A stretch of DNA of 64,000 nucleotides from Porphyromonadaceae bacterium W3.11 (GTDB lineage Bacteria > Bacteroidota > Bacteroidia > Bacteroidales > Porphyromonadaceae), in assembly GCA_030434245.1 (NCBI GenBank), contig JAUISX010000002.1, forward strand, positions 1-64,000, read 5' to 3'. A program made the translations under genes and the position numbers. The notes below the pieces were generated by a model that saw nothing but the letters and a program-made list of their open reading frames with translations, did not search any database and was not told where the DNA came from. This document shows, piece by piece, positions 34,854-44,360 of this stretch (positions are counted from its first letter, which is position 1; each line of letters begins with the position of its first letter).

Positions 34854-35513
34854 TCATATAATTGTCATAATCTCTTGTTCCGAAAGTCTTGATTTTGGTG
34901 TTTTATCTGGAGCGTTAAAATCACTTTCAGCTCTATAGCCAATAGAGACTGCTGCGATTGCAGTAAATCCTTTTTCACGCAAACCAAATTCTTCATCAAG
35001 GGCCTTCATATCAAGTCCTTCCATTGGACACGCATCAATTCCAAGAGTAGCAACGCTTAAGAGGAAATTACCAAGATTCAAATAAATTTGCTTTTCCATC
35101 CAGTGCTGTAAGTCCTTTAAGTCGTACTTATGAATATCGGTAAAGATATGCCTTCCACCATTTACTTTTTGTTTGATTTCCTCACTAGGGTATCTACCAT
35201 CACTCTCTTCAGCATCTGATATATGTTGCAAATAATCCTCATCAACGATTGTTTTAGAGCAAAATAATACTACGTGCGAAGCATTCAAAACCTTCTCAGC
35301 ATTGAAATGGAAAAAACCTTCTGTTCCTTTAGCCATACGTTTTTTACCCTCTTCTGTACTCGCAATCACGAAATGCCAAGGTTGCAAATTCGTACTTGAA
35401 GGACTCATCCTCAAAATCTCCTTTACCTTAGCAAAATCTTCTTCTGATATTTTTTTATTAGGATCAAAATCCTTTGAGGAATATCTCTCACTTAATACTT
35501 TAATTACATCCAT
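34854..35513 (-). CDS. nfsB: NfsB-type NAD(P)H nitroreductase
   Basis: A 219-residue flavin (FMN) enzyme that reduces nitro groups or quinones. It matches E. coli NfsB along its whole length: SPSSTNLQPWHFVIASTEEGKKRMAK, LNASHVVLFCSKT, KQIYLNLGNFLLSVATLGIDACP and GLREKGFTAI all have nearly the same wording there. A very close match to an enteric protein is unusual for this phylum and may mean transfer. It is a single gene; no partner is near. The next gene upstream is over 1 kb away. Confidence 0.9.
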   Translation of the reverse strand: MDVIKVLSERYSSKDFDPNKKISEEDFAKVKEILRMSPSSTNLQPWHFVIASTEEGKKRMAKGTEGFFHFNAEKVLNASHVVLFCSKTIVDEDYLQHISDAEESDGRYPSEEIKQKVNGGRHIFTDIHKYDLKDLQHWMEKQIYLNLGNFLLSVATLGIDACPMEGLDMKALDEEFGLREKGFTAIAAVSIGYRAESDFNAPDKTPKSRLSEQEIMTII

Positions 35514-36574
35514 ATTGTTTTATTATTTATTGTTTAACTTCTTGAAGATCCTCCCCACCTCTACAAAAGAAAGCCCAGCTACTCTTATTCAAGACCATTT
35601 ACTATAACCGAGGAATGCCTTAAGCATACTACATATAAGCTCATCGGTATTATGCGATTTTGTAACAACTGTTTTTTTCAATTGTCGGTTTATAGAAGTA
35701 GGATCCACATTATCGCAAAAACTTTTGGACCCCGTCTTTCATAATTGCATAAAAAAAACTGTTCCCAATAGTCAGTACAGGTTCTATAAAATAAACATCT
35801 GTGTTACCTGATTGTTTTGTACCATTAAAGTCAGCCATTCAATGATAGGGTGTAATGCCAGCTTCATTTCCCTTATTTTAACGTAAGTTAGATTGTGAGC
35901 AACCGTACTAAGGGACTTTAAACCTATGACTTAAAGGTTTAAGGATGATTTTCTGAGCATTAAAAGTTATACTTAAGTAACTCTGAGATTAGGTAGTTAT
36001 TTACACCGCGATAACTCGCGTGGGCTATTTAGGTCTCATTCTTTAAGGAAAACATTCTTCTACTCATAGGAAAAATATTTTTTTGCTATAGGAAGCATTT
36101 CTGTTTCATATAACTAAATATTGTCTCACTTTAAACATCAAAAAAGCGGTCACTCTTATAGTCTTAGAAAAGTCCTTTATAGCTTTATATCAACGCAGTA
36201 CAAATATATAGTTATTTGCAGAAGAGATATAAACTAGTTGCCTGAGTTCTTATACGATTAGCAAAAAACACATCTCTCACAAAATAGAAAATAATATGAA
36301 TCCTGAAAGCACAAAAATGGGAGCATAATATCCATTAAAATTAAAAGTCCACCTTCTATATATTCTCCCAGTACTTTCTAATGAAGATTCTATAAAAGAT
36401 ACAAGACAGCAACTTCACTTTCGTTTTAACTGATAATTGAAATACACTATTATTCTTAGAGCTGACGCAATCAAGATCGGTTATCAATTAGGATTAGATC
36501 GAACTCACGTTACCTGTGAATAGTTGGGCAACGTGAATCTCTCTGGGTGATATATTTCTCTACAAAAAACATTA
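35514..36574. other. Gene-free AT-rich region
   Basis: About 1.06 kb without a plausible coding frame on either strand. The only thing I can place is a lone IS982 end near 36493-36511. The rest is AT-rich, with scattered short inverted and direct repeats, and may be decayed genes. I see no tRNA, rRNA or riboswitch in it. Confidence 0.55.
36493..36511. repeat. Solitary IS982-type end
   Basis: attagatcgaactcacgtt differs at two positions from the right end of the complete element at 54871 (cttaggtcgaactcacgtt). No transposase or opposite end is nearby. Confidence 0.6.
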
Positions 36575-36610
36575 ACCCCACTGATCTGCATCACAGCAAA
36601 TCAGTGGGGT
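36575..36610 (-). terminator. Terminator of the efflux operon
   Basis: An 11-bp stem (accccactgat with atcagtggggt) with a 14-nt loop lies about 70 bp past the last gene of the efflux operon. On the - strand it is followed by T-rich sequence (ttaatgttttttg). Confidence 0.75.
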
Positions 36611-36678
36611 AATTCAATAAAAAAAAAGAACTTTCGAGAAATTGAATTAATTATTTCACATCTATCGGAATAGTTGTA

Positions 36679-36999
36679 TTACACATTCCCTATAGTTGCA
36701 CAGGCACTGATATCCCATGTGTAGAGAGCTACCAACTCCGAGTCATTATAGGCATTCTCATTCATCTCATTAATTTGCTCTATGAGAGCCGATACTTTCT
36801 GCTCATCCGTCTCCTGAATCATAACGGAGGAGTTATAGCCCGGCCATATCGCAGTATTGAGACGTGGGGAAGAGTAGCTACTCTTAGCTGTCACCTGCTC
36901 TATCACCTGATAGTCGCTCATCTCTATCTCATCGATTAGAGAGGTAACCGACTCCAACATACTGACATTACATGTGATGTATATAAACTTCATATTCAT
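36679..36999 (-). CDS. Small PII-like / DUF3240-like protein
   Basis: A 106-residue cytoplasmic protein with a probable ferredoxin-like fold: strand MKFIYITCNVSMLESV, helix SLIDEIEM, strand YQVIEQVTAKS, and later MIQETDEQKVSALIEQINEMN, the order seen in PII-like proteins near metal and RND efflux genes. It lies 175 bp after the RND pump gene, before the shared terminator. In other genomes similar genes accompany heavy-metal or HAE efflux pumps. A role as a sensor of pump substrate is an inference. Confidence 0.5.
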   Translation of the reverse strand: MNMKFIYITCNVSMLESVTSLIDEIEMSDYQVIEQVTAKSSYSSPRLNTAIWPGYNSSVMIQETDEQKVSALIEQINEMNENAYNDSELVALYTWDISACATIGNV

Positions 37000-37174
37000 T
37001 TACTTTTGAAAATTACGTGTATTATGCGTTTTATATTTTGAATTAAAAGAGGAGCAGAGATTCATTCAAAGCATCAAGACGTGACCATGGGAAAATTCAA
37101 CGGTAAAGATCTGACGCGTAACATCGCTTCTCATTGATATTCTTTTCTCTGCTCCTCTCCTATTCATTTATAGG

Positions 37175-40100
37175 TTATGCATTGGTCTGGTTCCCTTCTC
37201 TCCTTGACTTCAATCGGAAAGATCTACGATCCCGTGCCAATGTGCGATGATAGATCGCAGTATAAATAGCAGGCACTAGGAGTAAGGTCACTAATGTTGA
37301 AATCAACAAACCTCCAATAATGGTGACAGCAAGAGGTGAATTCATCTCATGTCCCATACCGGTACTCAAAGCCATAGGAAGCATCCCAAGAATTGTAGTA
37401 AGCGAAGTCATTAATACTGGTCTCAGACGTGAACGTCCGGCTTCCATCACGGCATCTCGCAACTGATAACCCCTCTTGCGAAGCATATTGATGTAGTCCA
37501 CAAGGACGATACCATTATTTACCACAATACCTAGAAGCATAATCAAGCCAATAAAGGTAGTGACACTCAGTGTAATACCTGTGATATAGAATGCCCATAT
37601 CACACCAACGAGGGTAAATGGTATCGCAAAGAGAATGATGAATGGATCCTTAAAGGACTCAAACTGGGCAGCCATCACCATATAGACGAGGGCAATACCA
37701 AGGAAGAAGATGAGATACAGAGACTTGAAAGAGGTACTCTGATCATCTACCTGTCCACCAATCTCTACATTAACTCCTTCGGGGAAGCTGGCATCAGCTA
37801 TCACCTCCTCAGCAAGAGCCGTAGCGTCTCCTAGGGAGATATTATTAAGCCCTGCGGTAACCTTAACATACCTCTGCTGAGACATGTGCTGGATTTGAAG
37901 AGGTCCTAGATCCTCTACAATATCTGCAACGGCTGATAGTGGGACTTGCTGCCCAAGTAGATTAGTAAGCTGAATTTCCTTGAGCTTGGAGATTTCATCT
38001 CGATACTCAGGGGCATAGCGAACGACTATTTTATAGTCTTCTCCATTTTCAGTAAAGTTACCAGATTCTGAACCGTAAAGGCTCTGTCTTAATTGCATCC
38101 CTATGAGAGCGTTATTTAAGGCTAGTTGTGAGGCTTTCTCTTTGTCCACCACGACTTGTAACTCAAGTTTACCAGGGTCAATGGTTGTGGCTATGTCGCT
38201 AAACTCAGGAATCTGTAGGAACTTGGACTCTAAATCACGGGCCACGGCATTCATCTTATTGAAGTCTGTACCAGAGATGACCAGCTCTATCGGCCTCTTA
38301 TTACCAGTAATAGCAGATGCTAGAACACTTGATCCTGTTACTTTCATCTTCTCTATCTGTGGAATAGCTTCTACCTTACTTCTTATAGCTTCTGCTATCT
38401 CCGCAGTAGTTCTTTCTCTCTCTCCTGGTGGCACAAGGTGACAGAGGATAGTACCGACATTTTTACCCTCAGAGAACCCGACAGTAGTCAGAGCTCCCTC
38501 TTCGGTCTGTCCTGTAATAGAGACGGCGGCATCATTATTGATCTCGGGGATCTCATCACGCATAATCTCTAGGATCTTTTGACTAATACTATCGGTCTCC
38601 ACCGCACTAGTCCCAACTTCGGTCTCGAAGACAACCGCCACAGTACTAGCATCAATGTCAGGAATGTAGTCGGTACCGACATTCCTGCCGATGAACATAG
38701 TAAAGACAAAGATAAATAATGCTATCAGGATAGTAAGACTCTTGTGGAAGACCACCCATCCAAGAAGTGACTTATAGCCATTTTCCAGCTTATTAAACAT
38801 CTTCTCACTGGCGATGTAAAACTTAGAGCGATGTATTTTTTCACCTGTACGTGGAGCTTCCTTAAGTAATCTAGAAGAAAGCATCGGAGTGAGGGTCAAA
38901 GCGGTGAATAGTGACATGACCATACAGATGGTAGTCAGTATTGCCAATTGCTTAAACATAATCCCTACAATACCGCCCATAAACAACATAGGTAGGAAGA
39001 CCACCAATGTAGTCGCAGTAGAGGCTAAAATAGCCATACCCATCTCTGAGGTACCAAAGATAGCCGCTTGCTTAGGCTTTGATCCTCTCTCAATATGCTG
39101 GGTAATATTCTCAAGTACCACGATGGCATTATCCACCACCATACCAATAGCGATGACTAAAGACATCAAAGAGAAGGTATTAATAGTGTAGCCGAATGCA
39201 TACATAGCGATGAAGGCACTGATCAGTGAAACCGGCATCGTTAAGAAAACAATCAAACTAGACTTCCACTCTCTTAAGAACATCAATACAACCAAGGTCA
39301 CAAATACCAAGGCATACAAGATAGATGAAGTCAGGTTATTAACAGAATTAACGACCACCTCATCAGAGCTAAGGACTTCACTGATTTTCACATCAGCAGG
39401 AAGTGTTTTCTGAATCTCTTCTATCTTAGCACGTACGGCATTAACTACCTCTACTGTGTTGCTCCCTGATTGCTTTTGCACCATCAGAGCGACACCCTGT
39501 CCTTTATGGTTTCTCGCAAAGGCTTCTTTATCCTTAAAGGAATCCTCTACGTTAGCCACATCCTTCAGCCTTACAATATGTCCATTAAAGGACTTAAGTA
39601 CGGTATTCCCAATCTCACTAACCGACTCAAATTGTCCAGGCATACGAACAGGGAAGTCATAGACCCCCATATTGATATTACCAGCAGGAACACTAATATT
39701 GCTCCCTTTCAGCATCATTGTGATCTGCTCGACAGAGAGCTTATAGGCTGAAAGTTTCTGTGGATCAACGCTGACTCTAATCTCACGTTCAGGCTGTCCC
39801 ATATACACGACAGTACCGACCCCATCAACTTTGCGTAAGGTGGCTGCGATATCGTCCTCTATAATCTGACTGATACCATTGTAATTTTCATTGGCATTAA
39901 CAGCATAGGCCAGGATTGGCATCATAGAAGAGTTGATCTTATATATAATCGGCTGCATTGCCTCAGCTGGCAAGGCAGACTTGGCTAGCTCTATAAGGTC
40001 TCTAGCATTATTGGCTGCGGAGGTGGCGTCGCCTCCCCAGTTGTAGTTCAATTGAATGACAGAGACATTTTCCTTAGAGGTAGACTTAATCTCCGTAAGC

Positions 40101-40327
40101 CTTTCGGCTCCCGAAAGGACGGTCTCTAGTGGCTTAGTCACCTGTTCCTCCACCTCATTAGCCGAAGCTCCTGGGTAAACAGTAAGAACTGTTACTGAGG
40201 GGATCTCCATATCTGGCATCATATCCAGGGGAAGCATCTTCATGGAGACGATTCCAAGCAACATGATAGCCAAAAATAGCATAGTGGTAGCTACAGGTCT
40301 CTTTACGCCTATTTCAGGTAATTTCAT
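37175..40327 (-). CDS. RND efflux pump, inner-membrane subunit
   Basis: A 1050-residue RND transporter of the AcrB/HAE type. It starts KLPEIGVKRPVATTMLFLAIML (first helix), has the large periplasmic loops at about 40-330 and 555-865, and in the fourth helix GMVVDNAIVVLEN carries the proton-relay Asp pair region. A second set of helices ends at about 1030. It uses proton flow to push substrates out through the TolC-like channel. Substrates cannot be deduced. It is the third gene in order with the outer membrane and adaptor genes (118 nt from the adaptor). Confidence 0.95.
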   Translation of the reverse strand: MKLPEIGVKRPVATTMLFLAIMLLGIVSMKMLPLDMMPDMEIPSVTVLTVYPGASANEVEEQVTKPLETVLSGAERLTEIKSTSKENVSVIQLNYNWGGDATSAANNARDLIELAKSALPAEAMQPIIYKINSSMMPILAYAVNANENYNGISQIIEDDIAATLRKVDGVGTVVYMGQPEREIRVSVDPQKLSAYKLSVEQITMMLKGSNISVPAGNINMGVYDFPVRMPGQFESVSEIGNTVLKSFNGHIVRLKDVANVEDSFKDKEAFARNHKGQGVALMVQKQSGSNTVEVVNAVRAKIEEIQKTLPADVKISEVLSSDEVVVNSVNNLTSSILYALVFVTLVVLMFLREWKSSLIVFLTMPVSLISAFIAMYAFGYTINTFSLMSLVIAIGMVVDNAIVVLENITQHIERGSKPKQAAIFGTSEMGMAILASTATTLVVFLPMLFMGGIVGIMFKQLAILTTICMVMSLFTALTLTPMLSSRLLKEAPRTGEKIHRSKFYIASEKMFNKLENGYKSLLGWVVFHKSLTILIALFIFVFTMFIGRNVGTDYIPDIDASTVAVVFETEVGTSAVETDSISQKILEIMRDEIPEINNDAAVSITGQTEEGALTTVGFSEGKNVGTILCHLVPPGERERTTAEIAEAIRSKVEAIPQIEKMKVTGSSVLASAITGNKRPIELVISGTDFNKMNAVARDLESKFLQIPEFSDIATTIDPGKLELQVVVDKEKASQLALNNALIGMQLRQSLYGSESGNFTENGEDYKIVVRYAPEYRDEISKLKEIQLTNLLGQQVPLSAVADIVEDLGPLQIQHMSQQRYVKVTAGLNNISLGDATALAEEVIADASFPEGVNVEIGGQVDDQSTSFKSLYLIFFLGIALVYMVMAAQFESFKDPFIILFAIPFTLVGVIWAFYITGITLSVTTFIGLIMLLGIVVNNGIVLVDYINMLRKRGYQLRDAVMEAGRSRLRPVLMTSLTTILGMLPMALSTGMGHEMNSPLAVTIIGGLLISTLVTLLLVPAIYTAIYHRTLARDRRSFRLKSRREGNQTNA

Positions 40328-40445
40328 TTTTATATTTCTTTTTAAGTTAAGACTTTACTGGAAGTCTACTCAGAGGATCACTCGAATAGAAGGACTCCGA
40401 TGACGCTTCGTTCTTCGTAGGTTCTTATGACGAATTATTTCACCT

Positions 40446-41504
40446 TCAGTCACGGACCACCTCGACGGTAGAACCATTATCCAACTTATTTTTGCCGTCG
40501 ATGACGACCACATCATCCTTATTTAATTCAGGGATGTGTACGAGTCCATCTACGATCTCTCGACGAGTCACTTGTACGCGTCTCACGGTACTATCACTAT
40601 TGAGGATATAAACAAAGTCATCGCCTGTACCTTGTGCTCTATGGATAGCATTAATAGGGACAAAGACCCCTTGGGTCTCTGGTAATATGATTGATGTTCG
40701 GCAGAACATACCTGGTTTTAGTTTATTCTGATTATTAGGAATAGTGATCTCTACCTCTGTACTCCTAGTAGCTGCAGAGAGTATTGGAGAGATGAAACTC
40801 ACTTTTCCAGTAACCTTTTCATCAGGATAAGCATCAAAAGAAAGATCTACTGACTGCCCCTTACGAATGGCATCGCTTTCTCTCTCATTCACTTCCACCT
40901 TGACTTTCAGGGGATTCAATTGCATTAGTGTCACAATACCACTCTTAACCTTCATATCCGAACTAACAGATGGGACGAAGGAGTAATTCTCGCCCTCCTC
41001 TACCATTATATCGACAAGGACACCTGAAAAAGGAGCCCGTATAGAGGTGTTTTTCTTAATCATATCCACCTTACTCTTACTAGCATCATACTTTGCCTTG
41101 ATATGATCATAGTCCATGATGCTGATACTATTCTTCTCCTTAAGTCTTGACATTCGTTCATAGTCCTTAAGGATGGCATTAAGTTCGATCTCAGCCTGTA
41201 CCAACATTTCGTCGGAGAGTTCAGCAATAATGGCACCCTCAGGGACATAACTACCTTTAGAGTAATTGATTTTCTCAATTCGTCCAGGAATAGAAGAGCC
41301 TAGATTGGCTTCTCTATTAGGTTCCACGGTACCGGAGAAGTCCGCTGTTGGAGTGTATTGCTTCTCAATGGCTTGTGCCACAGTCACCTTGACAATCTTA
41401 TTACTGTCATCCTCAGTGTGATCTGATTGTTTCTTTTTACTACAGCCAGTTGCGATAATAGTCAGCAGACAAACTGAGTAGAGAATTGTTTTATTGATCT
41501 TCAT
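40446..41504 (-). CDS. RND efflux adaptor (membrane fusion protein)
   Basis: A 352-residue lipoprotein counted from the ATG at 41504 (a TTG two codons upstream is possible). Lipobox ATGC is at about Cys21. The order is a barrel-sandwich part (GSSIPGRIEKINYSKGSYVPEG), a helical hairpin with LEKNSISIMDYDHIKAKYD, then beta-barrel and C-terminal parts. It bridges the pump and the outer-membrane channel. It sits 75 nt after the channel gene and 118 nt before the pump gene. Confidence 0.93.
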   Translation of the reverse strand: MKINKTILYSVCLLTIIATGCSKKKQSDHTEDDSNKIVKVTVAQAIEKQYTPTADFSGTVEPNREANLGSSIPGRIEKINYSKGSYVPEGAIIAELSDEMLVQAEIELNAILKDYERMSRLKEKNSISIMDYDHIKAKYDASKSKVDMIKKNTSIRAPFSGVLVDIMVEEGENYSFVPSVSSDMKVKSGIVTLMQLNPLKVKVEVNERESDAIRKGQSVDLSFDAYPDEKVTGKVSFISPILSAATRSTEVEITIPNNQNKLKPGMFCRTSIILPETQGVFVPINAIHRAQGTGDDFVYILNSDSTVRRVQVTRREIVDGLVHIPELNKDDVVVIDGKNKLDNGSTVEVVRD

Positions 41505-41585
41505 AATCAACGATAATCTATATTATTTTTTAAACTTCAATGATTTGGAGAATAGTAAAGAGCACCAGAGATTGGTGTGTTCTTT

Positions 41586-43106
41586 TTATTCATGGATATA
41601 CTTGTAAATCTCACCAGTAGCCTTTTCCAATTCCGAAAGGGTTACCTTGTGCTCTATCAGTGCATCGATGTACTCGGAAGCAGCAGATTCCCATTGGACC
41701 TGAGCCTCTAAGAGGTCTGTCAGACGTACACGTCCCTCTCTAAGTTGCTCCTTAGTCACCCTCATGTTCTCCTCTGCTTGGGACTTAGAGAGCTTGGTAA
41801 GCTCCACTTTCTTAATAGATTCAGTATATTTATATTGATTTTGGCGAACCTGTAGCTGTATCATTTCACGAGCTTGATCTAGTTCACGCTGAGTCTTAGT
41901 CTTTTCGATTTGGGCGGAGTGTAAGCTATGTGATCTCTCACCCCAAGTAACGAGAGGAATAGAGACAACCACACCTACATGCCAATCGCCACCAAACTCT
42001 TTCTTTAAGCTATTGTATGGATTAGGATTCATCCATCCGTAGCCTGCTGTCAGGAAAATATTTGGCATGAACTTAGAACGTTCTATATTTTCCTTAGACT
42101 CCATGATCAATAGCTTTTCTTTCAGCATTGAGAGTTCTAACCTGTTATCTGCAACCAACTCGGCAGAGGCTAGTGCAGAAGGGGCAAACTCCTGCTGGTC
42201 AATTCGGCTATCATACAACTCGATCTCTTCATCCACCATGCCAATAATCTGAGCTAGTGCCATCTTAGAGAGGGCTAGCCCATTTTCAGCCTTAAGCACT
42301 TTGAGCTTGGCTTCATTTTGCTTAACCTGTGCTTTGAGGACGTCATTATTAGTAATGATCCCTTCCGCATACATATTGGAAAGGTCAGTAACCAATTGAT
42401 CTAAGAGACCCTCATATGATTTTGCTAGCTTCACTTTCTCCTGAAGAGATACAGCTCGCCAATAGGCTTGATCCGTCTGGACGAGGACTTCAGCTTTGGT
42501 GAGAAGGACCTTCTCTTGAGCAATATTAGCGGCGACACTAGCCATCTTATTGCCCTCAACAATCTTTAGGCCCATAAATATGGGTTGCTGTAGAGAAAAG
42601 CCAGCATAGAACTTATTTTGCTCCCCTAGATTCAGTTTATCAGCAGGTAGCATGGCATAGTTCTTAAAGATAGGATTGCCCGAGGAATCCAACATCGGCT
42701 GGCCAGTCTTGGGGTTGATGACCAAAGTATTCATAGCTGTAGCAGGATCTGCTAGTGCCTGAGGGTTAAAGTTACCAGTCTTAGGGTCAATCGTATTATA
42801 GGGGACAATCGGAAGAAATTGGTCTTTCTCAAAAAGCGAAAAGTTCTTCTGTGTCCTTAGATAACCTCCATTGAAACTGATTCGGGGGAGATATTTAGTC
42901 TCCATCTCTTTCTTCTTCAGCTGTGCCATTGCCACATCATCGTCAGCCATACGCACTTGCTTATTCTGCTCCAAAGCTAACTTACGGCACTCCTCCAGAG
43001 TAAGTATCTGCTGTGCCATAGCTGAAGTCAGAGAGGTCAAAAGCAAAAGAATGGAAAGCATAGATCTGTGTACCCAGCGATTCGTTGCTAAACTTATTGT
43101 CTTCAT
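41586..43106 (-). CDS. TolC-like outer membrane efflux protein
   Basis: A 506-residue protein counted from the ATG at 43106. It has a signal peptide ending SAMAQ, then two long helical repeats typical of the outer membrane efflux family, each with LExCRKLALEQNKQV and LTKAEVLVQTDQAYWRAV or QMEE-like phrases, and SLQEKVKLAKSYEGLLDQL. TolC-type trimers form the exit duct. It is first of the pump operon, with a -7 box at 43144-43151. Confidence 0.93.
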   Translation of the reverse strand: MKTISLATNRWVHRSMLSILLLLTSLTSAMAQQILTLEECRKLALEQNKQVRMADDDVAMAQLKKKEMETKYLPRISFNGGYLRTQKNFSLFEKDQFLPIVPYNTIDPKTGNFNPQALADPATAMNTLVINPKTGQPMLDSSGNPIFKNYAMLPADKLNLGEQNKFYAGFSLQQPIFMGLKIVEGNKMASVAANIAQEKVLLTKAEVLVQTDQAYWRAVSLQEKVKLAKSYEGLLDQLVTDLSNMYAEGIITNNDVLKAQVKQNEAKLKVLKAENGLALSKMALAQIIGMVDEEIELYDSRIDQQEFAPSALASAELVADNRLELSMLKEKLLIMESKENIERSKFMPNIFLTAGYGWMNPNPYNSLKKEFGGDWHVGVVVSIPLVTWGERSHSLHSAQIEKTKTQRELDQAREMIQLQVRQNQYKYTESIKKVELTKLSKSQAEENMRVTKEQLREGRVRLTDLLEAQVQWESAASEYIDALIEHKVTLSELEKATGEIYKYIHE

Positions 43107-43143
43107 CACATTTGATAAATAGTTTGATAATCCTAAACAGCGA

Positions 43144-43151
43144 CAAAATTA
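43144..43151 (-). promoter_or_regulatory. -7 promoter element of the efflux operon
   Basis: The - strand reads TAATTTTG, fitting TAnnTTTG, about 38 bp before the TolC start. The -33 element is not clear. Confidence 0.4.
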
Positions 43152-43530
43152 GCCTTTAATATTTAATATGTATCCGCTATTTTCTCCGAAGCTTATAAAA
43201 TACGACTTGAACTGTCATAATAGACTACCGAAAAAAGGGGGCTATGATGCTGCCAAACGATTAGGAGATTGTGACATGAAGGCAATCGAATGGGGCTCTT
43301 ACGGAATTTGGATATGATTGTTTACTTGCCTGAGGCCGACGCCCTCAGCCTTTGCCCCTATATCTCACCGAGGGTTCGACCTCACAGCTCTTCTGTGAGG
43401 ATGGCATTTCGTGTGATATTCACTAGGAGAGAGAGGAAGTATCGAAAGAAAGATAGACGTGCCAAAATCAGCTGGGATCTCGGAATCGCAAGCAATATGT
43501 CACACTTTTGGGAATCTACTCGAATGTAAC
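43152..43530. other. Intergenic region between response regulator and efflux operon
   Basis: About 380 bp with no convincing gene. It contains a perfect 8-bp hairpin (cctcacag/ctgtgagg) at 43380-43400 without a T tract. Operator sites for the nearby LytTR regulator may lie here but none is recognisable. Confidence 0.4.
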
Positions 43531-44304
43531 CTAATCGGTATTACTAACGTACCACTCCTTGAACTGGGTTGAGCGTGCTCGGCTCACAATAATTCGCTCT
43601 GGAGCTGGGACAGATAGATTCACGACCAACTTGCCATTGAACCACATAGCAATATCAACAATGGCTTTATGTGAAATGATATACTGGCGATTGGCTCGGA
43701 AAAATTGCTCTGCAGAGAGCTGTCGGAGCATCTCATCTAAGGACTCATCAATCAAATACGATTGTTGATTGAAGCAAACAACCTTTGCCATCTTTTCCTC
43801 GGAAAAAATATAGGCGATGTCATCGGTAGAGACTGGAATCAAGCGATCTTTATAGGGAATCAAAAAATGCCGTTTATAAGGCTCATTGGACGAACGAATG
43901 GTGTGCACCAACTCCTCAACCATCTCTTTGTTACTCTTGCTTTGCTCATGAGTTAGTCGCTTCATCTTATCCAAAGCTCGTTCCAGACTTTTACGAGTGA
44001 TAGGCTTAAGTAGATAGTCAATACTATTGACTTCAAACGCCTTCAGGGCATACTCATCATAGGCGGTCGTGAAGATAATGGGGGCCGTAATCTCGACCTG
44101 CTGAAAGATAGTGAAGGAGTCTCCATCAGCGAGATGAATGTCCATAAAGACCATATCAGGAGCTTCATGAGTACGAAACCACTCCACGCACTCTTCAACG
44201 GTCTGCAGAACCTCAATAACCTTTATCTCGGGGTTCACGCTAACGATCAATCGCTCCAAACCTTGGGCAGCTATAAATTCATCCTCTACAATTACTGCAT
44301 TCAT
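43531..44304 (-). CDS. LytTR response regulator
   Basis: A 257-residue regulator. The receiver domain (1-120) keeps the acidic pocket (Asp8/Glu9) and phospho-acceptor Asp55 in MVFMDIHLAD, Lys in LLKPITRKSL. The LytTR DNA-binding domain spans about 150-257. It lies 56 nt after its kinase gene. The pump operon starts about 420 bp further on in the same direction, so this pair may control efflux. Confidence 0.93.
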   Translation of the reverse strand: MNAVIVEDEFIAAQGLERLIVSVNPEIKVIEVLQTVEECVEWFRTHEAPDMVFMDIHLADGDSFTIFQQVEITAPIIFTTAYDEYALKAFEVNSIDYLLKPITRKSLERALDKMKRLTHEQSKSNKEMVEELVHTIRSSNEPYKRHFLIPYKDRLIPVSTDDIAYIFSEEKMAKVVCFNQQSYLIDESLDEMLRQLSAEQFFRANRQYIISHKAIVDIAMWFNGKLVVNLSVPAPERIIVSRARSTQFKEWYVSNTD

Positions 44305-44360
44305 ACTATATCTCCTTCCGTTCTATTTCTTAACCAGTCTATATCGGCCAATTCATTTCT

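Noticed and set aside
43290-43529. 79-codon + strand frame between regulator and pump operon
   Set aside because: Basic, irregular composition, no ribosome site, no family.
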